DNA from: Arabidopsis thaliana
Lineage: Eukaryota > Streptophyta > Magnoliopsida > Brassicales > Brassicaceae
Assembly: GCF_000001735.4 (NCBI RefSeq)
Contig: NC_003075.7
Location: 6,511,001 to 6,575,000, forward strand
Direction of reading: 5' to 3'
DNA: 64,000 nucleotides
Made by a program: the position numbers and the translations under genes. The notes below the pieces were generated by a model, which saw only the letters and a list, made by a program, of their open reading frames with translations, made no database searches and was not told the origin of the DNA. Below are positions 56,630 through 64,000 of this stretch, in pieces (the first letter of the stretch is position 1; every line of letters starts with the position of its first letter).

Positions 56630-59429
56630 TATCACCGGAGATTTGATTTTTTTATCGATTTGAACGCCGGAAAATTCCTTTTTTTGAGAGATTCGAAAAA
56701 ATTGAGTTTTTGAAAATTTTGAGAGGAACGGTCGAGTGAGAGAGGTTAAGACAAAACTATGAAAAGTAGGAAAAATGTGACTTTGGCCTTTGTCTTTGGT
56801 ACTCTTTAAACTATAATATAAGTTTATGTTCTTGTAATAAAGTAAAGTTAAAGATGGTGATTGATTGAAGAAGATGTGAAGGTTTAACTTTAAAAAACAA
56901 GTTCAAATTTTGGTTTCTTTTAAAAAATTTGATATGTAGATTTATTATTGAGTTGTGTGCTACAATGAAAGCATATTTCTGTGGTATAAACGAAAGTGAT
57001 GATTTTTTTTTTTTTTTCAATTGAAATTATTGGTAACATTCTTTTGTAGGTATTAAAATTCATAACGAAAATAAATAAAGAATCGGTAGGCCATTTTTCA
57101 AACCTGGATATGGACCTACACATTCACGTTTTAGGCGCTAAACTATAAAAATGAAGAAAAAGATTTTTTTTTATTAAAAGTTGTTACAACAAAAAAAAAA
57201 CTTGCACAATTAGCAAAAACATAGAATGTTAGTGTTACAAATAATTACACTAACCACAAAAAAGAAGACTAATTAGTAGTGAAAAGAAGAAAGATCCATA
57301 GAGCCATCTTCAACAAAGGCTAAGGATATCTCATAGCCAGACAGGTTTTATAACCATTCTAAGGCATTCGAAACAACATAAGATTGCCCCCAATACATCC
57401 GACGATGCACTTTGAGCAATGAGAAAAGTTCTCATGGTTGATGCATTATTTATATATGTGATCAAATCTACAGTAACACGATTATGCATTTTAATAACGT
57501 TCTTGAGGAGTATTTACATTGTGAACTTTCTTTTGAGGTGAAACAGTTCTCTTTCGTTGGGCTAGTTTTTTATTTTGATTACCGATTTGCTTGATGCGTC
57601 TCATATGGATATAAAAACGACCAAGCAAAAATAGTGGGAAAGCAAATCCTAACCCAATTACACCATTTGTAGCCCATTAGTGGTGGTATAAAAGCCATTA
57701 ATTAAAGTAATGCACAGTAGTGTTAAATTAGAAAGTAGACTATTTTGGAAAAGAATAGTTATGGAGAAACCAACAACAATTATTGATAGGCACAGAGTGT
57801 AGGACAATGCCCTATTGGCTGAGAGCCTCAGGCCTTATTCAGGTCCCATTATGTGGTCAATGTTAATGACTTCATTTCCCTGAGATTTTAGGTGTACCCT
57901 CATAATCGTACTAATTAAACAAATTTCAGTAGTAATAATTGAACAACTTACTATCAACATAGCCAAAAATAATGAGAAACTCAATTATTTTATATTTATT
58001 GTCCACTTTATGAAATTATAGTCCACTAACTCACATGGGCATGGTCTCATCATGCACTTCTAGTCTCTCTATTCTCTAATTTAGATTACTAACTCTAAAT
58101 CCAACCTACCAATTCCTCCTAATAATAGTGACAAAAAATGTTCCTCTTTAAGAGAATAAACTTTAAACTGATTGATATTAGAGATCCCTTGATATTATCC
58201 ATATTAATTGTCTTAAATTCGATGTTCATCTTGATTAATTCTATGTATGAACTACTCATATATATACCAAATGTTAACTGCATGATTTATACCATTGTTA
58301 ACTTTTTCTATCTTATAACTGAAATTAAATATTTGATATTAAAGAATAAAGAAATGGGGTTCATGCATTACAAAAGAATTAGAATCTTATCGGTAAATTA
58401 AATATAGAATTCTTAGGAGCTTTATCAAAAACTACCAAATAAAATGTGCCTAAACATTCACTGCCAATAACTTTTTGACATGGAGATTTTGACTAGTCCA
58501 AGCAAAACTCATTCATATATGAGACCTTTTCTCGATGCTACATAAGTTAATAAATATTAAAAGAATCTCAGTTTCAAAGTTGTATTTTTGGCTAAAACCA
58601 TTATTTTGTAGTCTTCGAGGTCTTGTCGTCCTTCATTTGCACGCCTCGTTTTTATTATCGTTCGTATTTCGTATCTATCATGTATGCATTAGGATCTTAT
58701 GTTTGTATGAGTATTAAATTCTGAAATAAGTTTTTGATTGTGTCCGTGACATTTCAATTAAGCATAAACCCTTATTACTAGCCAAATTGGAAGTTGGTTG
58801 GAAATTAGAAAATTAATTTTCTGATAAGAGTAATGTAAACTGAAAAATACTTTTGAGCATTTTCCTCCTACTTTTTATGAAAAATGTATAAAAGTATTCC
58901 GTGTATTATCATTTTTTCTCTAAAGAACTCCCAAATATTGGTTAATGTATAGTGTGATCATTAGAGTTTGAACACCTTGTTGGAGAGTGATCTAAACTGA
59001 TCTACCAAGATCGAACAAAACAACCTTAGATCATATTAAACTGATTGAGACTAACCAAAATTACAAACTTATACTGCAAAGCCATAGTAAAAAATCTTAG
59101 ATAATTGTGAATATATATTATTTATATTATTATAGTTTAGGAATTTAGCTTTATAGTATGTATATTATTTATTCTGTAGTGATCTTGAACTTCAATTTAT
59201 TTTCATCTTTGTATAATAACAGTTAATACTAATTATTTTGTAACATACACACCTTTTTTGTTTTGTTTTTATTCTCATCAAATTTATTGTTTTTTTTTTT
59301 TTTTACAGCAAATTTATTTGTTTTGTTCAACATAGCAGGATAGAGAAACACTGACCCACTAAAATACATCACCTATGATTTCTGATTACTACTATAATTC
59401 TGATCCAAGAAAAAAGCAATTACTCTAAA

Positions 59430-59473
<44 letters not shown>

Positions 59474-60998
59474 TTTATCAATAGAGTTGAAAACTTTTAA
59501 AAATAGCTTCTGCTAGTTTTAGCAAAAAGGTGAAAACCAGAGTAAAAGCATTCTTCCAAATAAAATAGGGTAAAAGTATTACTCTAAATTACACTTTTTC
59601 TAATCACAAATATATTAAAAATTGAATTTTGTAGATTATTATTATAAAAATAATTAATAATTATTCTCACACATTTTTATTAAACTCTCATCATATTAAT
59701 TAATTTGGTTTAACATATCATAAAAAGAGACAAACTACGATTTCTAACCACTATAAGATTACTTATCCCCAACATAACAGTTCTTGAAGACTACATTCTC
59801 TAGCCACCCAACTTCTATAGATTATCACAATTTTAACTATTACAGGCTCTCTTTTCATTTTGCAATTTCCTAAGAAACGTTCTATATTGTGTAAACACGT
59901 GACAACACCAATGAGCTAAATCACAATTTACAAAAGAACTAATTCTTTTTTCAAAGAAAACAATAAAAATCATGTTGGGAACTTTGGATTCTTGGTACAA
60001 CGAGGCATTAAAGTCTGTGGCTCTCTCCTTCTTGAAAATATTTACAATGTCATCTTGGACCGTCAAAATCTTCATTTACTATATTACATTAATGGTGGTA
60101 TATATTTAATAATCCCATGTAACATCTGTGCAAGTGCACTTGCTTATTAATATAGAACATAACCAGAAAGCTGCAACAATTCTGATGCACCCTTGTTTGT
60201 TATATAATCATCATCACAAATATTTTTAGTCTATTCTTAGTTCAGTTATTTTTGTTTTATCATAAGCATCATTTTCATCAACAGCTGTTATATTTTCTAC
60301 TCTGTTCAGTGGAGATAGTGAAACTGTTGCTTTTTTTTGGACGTTTGCGAAACTGTTTTAAATGTAAAATAATCAAGCACGAGAGAGATTATCCCTCCTT
60401 AATTTTCTTGATTAAACTTAAGCTAATCGACAAAGAAAAATAAAATAAACCTTTAAGACGATATTCCTTATTTTAGCACATAATTTATCTAAGTTATAAT
60501 TTCAAAACAAAATTCAAATTACAGTATTTAGTCTCTACGAAAATTAAAACTAGGAAAATTAAGAAAGTTACAATAAGTTTTTTTCCAAGTATAAATATAT
60601 TTTATGAGAGATGAGGTTTATTCTTTTATCAAAAAAAAAATGAGAGGATGAGAATTATTTATGTAATTTATAGTTTTTTTTTTGTTATACGAGCTTACCG
60701 TATATGTATTTACAAAAGGATTGTAAAACACAATCGTTTTTTAATTTACTAATATCAGCTAGTTAACATATTGTTAATTACTATTATTTGTTTGTTTAAG
60801 TTATATAAATTTTTATTTACCAAATTAACTCATTTATTTATGATGTTTGTCGTGTATACTATATATATACACATTCATGCTATCTTCCTTCGTCTCGTGG
60901 TATAGTTACTTACATGAGCATCAACTTCACTTATAGCTAACTTTTTTCTTCTCTTTCTTTCTCTCTGGCTCGTCGCTTTTAGAAAACGTTAATTCAAT
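56630..60998. other. Large AT-rich intergenic region
   Basis: 4.4 kb without a recognisable gene. The first about 200 bp are the promoter and 5' UTR of the glutaredoxin-like gene; the last about 150 bp (TATATATAC at 60863-60871, then pyrimidine-rich) are those of IQD16. An AT microsatellite lies at 59433-59470. Open frames here (58138-58401, 59833-60075) are AT-rich and domainless. Confidence 0.55.
59433..59470. repeat. AT microsatellite
   Basis: About 19 AT dinucleotides in intergenic DNA. Confidence 0.9.
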
Positions 60999-63312
60999 AT
61001 GGCTAAAAAGAACGGAACGTCTTGGTTCACCGCCGTGAAAAAGATTCTCTGGTCACCGTCAAAAGACTCCGACAAGAAGACTCACCACCACAAAGAAACC
61101 GATATTAAGGTCTTATTTTAATTCTCTACTATGAATTACTACTTAACCTCGTCTCTAAATAGACTTTTAACCCGTAAGTTTCGATCTTTTGTGGCTAACT
61201 GCAGAGAAAAGAAAAGAAAGGATGGATTTTTCGAAAGACCAAACTCGAAACCACAAACTCTGTCTTACAACATACTGTCCGTACGGTGGAGGCAGAGGAG
61301 AAAGAAAAACCGCCGGTGATTGTCTCCTCCGTAGAGGAAGGTGTCACCGAGATCGTTAAGCTAACGGCAACTCCGGGTTTTATTAGACGTCATTGGGCTG
61401 CCATTATTATTCAGACAGCTTTCCGAGGTTACCTCGTAAGTAAAAAACAAACAAACAAAAATCTTTTTTTTTTGGTATGTGTAACGTAAAAACGTAGTTT
61501 GAGGAAACTTTTAGTTTCCATATTTTAGTTGATTTGAAACTTTGTTTTGAAAATATTTTGTTTCACAAGAATTTTGTCAGTGTCATTTTTTTAATGAGTT
61601 CTAAATTTGTCTAGAATTTGTGTTATCTTTAGTGAAATTTCGGATTTTATTGTTGTTGTTGTTGTCATAATTTTGTGTTATTTTTCTTTAAGCGTTCTTA
61701 ATTTTTCAATTTGAACTTTTTTGTTTGTCACAAATTTGTCACTAATATTTTTCGTTTATATGAAAAAAGTCTAGGAGAGCATTACGGGCGTTGAAAGGAA
61801 TAGTGAAGCTACAAGCATTAGTGAGAGGTAACAATGTAAGAAACCAAGCAAAACTCACTTTAAGATGCATCAAGGCTTTGGTTCGAGTTCAAGATCAAGT
61901 GCTTAATCATCATCAACAACAACGCTCAAGAGTCTTATTATCACCACCATCGAGAAACTACAATATAGAAGCAAGACGTAACTCAATGTTCGCTGAATCT
62001 AACGGTTTTTGGGACACCAAAACATATCTTCAAGACATCCGTAGCCGTAGATCTTTGGTTAGTGACTGAAAATTTATTAGACCACAACTTTATTTGTTTT
62101 TGTGTTGATGACAATAAATTTGTCTTCGTTTTTTTTTTTTGCAGTCGAGGGACATGAATAGGTGCAATAATGAATTTTACTCAGAGGAAACAGAATTGAT
62201 TTTGCAGAAGAAATTAGAGATTGCTATTAAACGAGAGAAAGCTCAAGCACTTGCTCTCTCTAATCAGGTTTTTATTCATTTATGTTATTTTTTACTTCTT
62301 TTATTTTGGACATTAACAGTATTTAAAATCCATATTGTGAATTTTCTTTTGGGGGATAATTGGGAAAACAGTCTTTTAAAAAACAATTAAATATATCAAC
62401 ATTAAGGAAATATGTAATTTTGTTTTCGTTTTAGGGATTAGGATTATTACGGTTAGTTTTAAGACTTATAATTGCTTGGGAATTTAAATTTATAATCTAG
62501 AATTAATTTTTTAATCAATTTTTTTTTTTAATCTTGATAGAAATTTAACTAATTTTATATAAAAAAATATTGAATGTGGATAAATTGGGAAAACATTTTT
62601 AAACTTTAGGATATTTAGGTTTAAGACATATGTACGATTTATTTCTTATATGTTTAGGAACTAAACACCAATATTTAGTTTAGATTTTACACTATTATGT
62701 TAAAATAAAATTTCGACTATTATCATAGTTTCTATTTTTGGAACAATCTAGTTTAGAGATAAAGGATACTAATTTACTCTGTTTATGTGAAAGATTCGGA
62801 GCCGGTCTTCCCGGAATCAATCAGCCGGCGATGATAGGGAGCTTCTAGAGAGAACACAATGGCTTGACCGATGGATGGCTACAAAGCAATGGGACGACAC
62901 AATCACCAATTCCACAAACGTTAGAGATCCTATCAAGACTCTTGAGGCTGTAACAACTCATCATCATCAGAGATCATATCCAGCGACTCCACCGTCTTGC
63001 AGAGCTTCAAGATCCGTTATGGTGAGATCAGCTAGTCCAAGAATACCATGTTCGCCTTCCTCGATGCAGCCAAATTACATGTCGGCGACAGAGTCGGCTA
63101 AGGCTAAGGCAAGGACTCAGAGCACGCCACGGAGGAGACCAATGACAGCGAAGAAGCGGCTTTGTTATGCGGAGGAAGAGAGTTTGAGGAGTCCAAGCTT
63201 TAAGAGTTGTCTCTGGGGAGATCATGAATCCGATTATTCTTGTTGTTACGGTGATGGGTTCGCCGGGAAAATCTCACCTTGTTCTACCACTGAGCTCCGG
63301 TGGTTAAAGTGA
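60999..63312 (+). CDS. IQD16: IQ-domain (IQ67) calmodulin-binding protein IQD16
   Basis: Exons 60999-61109, 61205-61435, 61770-62057, 62145-62267, 62794-63312; 424 codons (423 aa). The exon 3 acceptor was set at ...AAAAAAG/TCTAGG because it alone keeps frame with exon 2. The IQ67 region spans the exon 2-3 junction, as is typical of the family: AAIIIQTAFRGYL joined to SRRALRALKGIVKLQALVRG, with further basic amphipathic repeats to about residue 150. These bind calmodulin. The Lys/Arg-rich N-terminus and the C-terminal SAKAKARTQSTPRRRP motif (DUF4005) are usual for IQDs, which act as scaffolds at microtubules, membrane or nucleus. Number 16 from recalled order (AT4G10640). Confidence 0.92.
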
Positions 63313-63471
63313 GACTTTCTTGTTTTTCGTAATATTTACGATCATGGGATTTGTTTAGGGTCTATTTTTTCCTTGTGCCAAAAGGTTACTTAGATAACAA
63401 AGCTATAATTCTCCTTTAAACAACTTGACATCGATTCTTTAAGCCGTAGATCATCACAATCACATAATCTT
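63313..63471. other. Spacer between convergent genes
   Basis: 159 bp shared by the 3' ends of IQD16 (+) and the partial gene on -. Confidence 0.5.
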
Positions 63472-64000
63472 TTAAAGGTATGTGTAAGATTTGGCTAGAG
63501 CAGAGACATGTTCTAAAGTGTAATGTCCAAGTCTACCAGTTCTATAGAGATTCAATATCTTAGAAGCAACTCTTAGATCAGCAAACTCACTTGCTTCTTC
63601 TGGAACCCTAAGAACCGATCTTAACGCAGCGAATTGCGTCTCTATAAGATTTCCCATGCTGATTTCGTCTTCTAAGTTTCCGTCAAATGCTGAAATTGTC
63701 TCGTACAGAACTCTTCGAACGTCGTACACTATAAAATCCTACAAATAAAGAAAAGAAAGGAATTTGATACAACTAACGAAAGACTACTGATTAGCAGATA
63801 ATGAATCCTATTGTCTTGTTCTGGTACCTGTGTATGATCTGTTGCGTATTGCCTCTTATGTTTGGCATCAGACTTGGAGCTCTCATCGGATAAACTTTCT
63901 GTTAAATCCTGAGATTTGCACAGTTTAGCCCATTTCTTGTATTCATGGCTCGAATTTAGTATCGTCAGAAATAACCGTGCTAGTTTGAGTTCCCCAACTA
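63472..64000 (-). CDS. C-terminal part of a probable MTG1-like GTPase, 3' end of gene
   Basis: Two exons seen: 64000-63828 (continues beyond the window) and 63738-63472 (TAA stop), joined by a GT-AG intron 63739-63827. The reading frame through the window edge is V-G-E-L-K-L-A-R-L-F-L, then TQ joined to DFIVYDVRRVL. The nucleotide-binding motifs lie outside the window. The VGELKLAR, FLTILN and YRTGRLGHYTL segments resemble the C-terminal domain of MTG1/YlqF-type mitochondrial ribosome-assembly GTPases, recognised from memory. Probably AT4G10650 by order. Confident that it is coding; less sure of the family. Confidence 0.8.

Noticed and set aside
58138..58401. 87-codon hydrophobic open frame
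   Set aside because: AT-rich composition yields Ile/Leu/Phe/Asn-rich frames by chance; no domain or conserved motif.

Overview
This is a plant nuclear chromosome segment: spliced genes with GT-AG introns, AT-rich intergenic DNA, LTR and non-LTR retroelements, and plant-specific families (SBT3 subtilases, DC1 proteins, IQD, defensin-like peptides). From recall, the gene order matches Arabidopsis thaliana chromosome 4 around AT4G10530-AT4G10650. Locus names rest on that recalled order and on protein signatures; no database search was made.

Layout. 0-9 kb: the end of a subtilase cluster, with the 3' end of one gene on + and two complete ten-exon SBT3 subtilases on -. 9.5-32.3 kb: a duplicated block on - made of a relic of a ubiquitin protease (UBP) gene, an intact DC1-domain gene (MEE53), UBP9, a 7.8-kb Ty3/gypsy element, a relic of a DC1 gene, and UBP10. 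32-43 kb: gene-poor DNA with two defensin-like (DEFL) genes on +, a PHD-finger gene on -, a third decayed DEFL copy and a miniature LTR element (TRIM). 46-48 kb: CID12, an RNA-binding protein with a PABC-binding motif. 49.4-50.6 kb: a 5'-truncated LINE. 53-57 kb: a circularly permuted organellar GTPase on + converging on a glutaredoxin-like gene on -. 57-61 kb: AT-rich DNA. 61-63.3 kb: IQD16. 63.5 kb to the end: the 3' end of a gene on -, probably an organellar GTPase.

These genes do not form a pathway. The themes are local duplication (subtilases, DC1-UBP unit, DEFL genes) and insertion of elements into the duplicated DNA. Three elements have readable boundaries with target-site duplications: gypsy (GTTTG), TRIM (TATAA) and LINE (12 bp). 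Exon coordinates were read from splice consensus, frame continuity and, for paralogues, matching exon lengths. I found no convincing new molecular system. The most informative observations are the repeated DC1-UBP unit with its relics, the TRIM beside a dead DEFL copy, the microsatellites in one DEFL promoter only, and the TGGGCC array upstream of the PHD gene.
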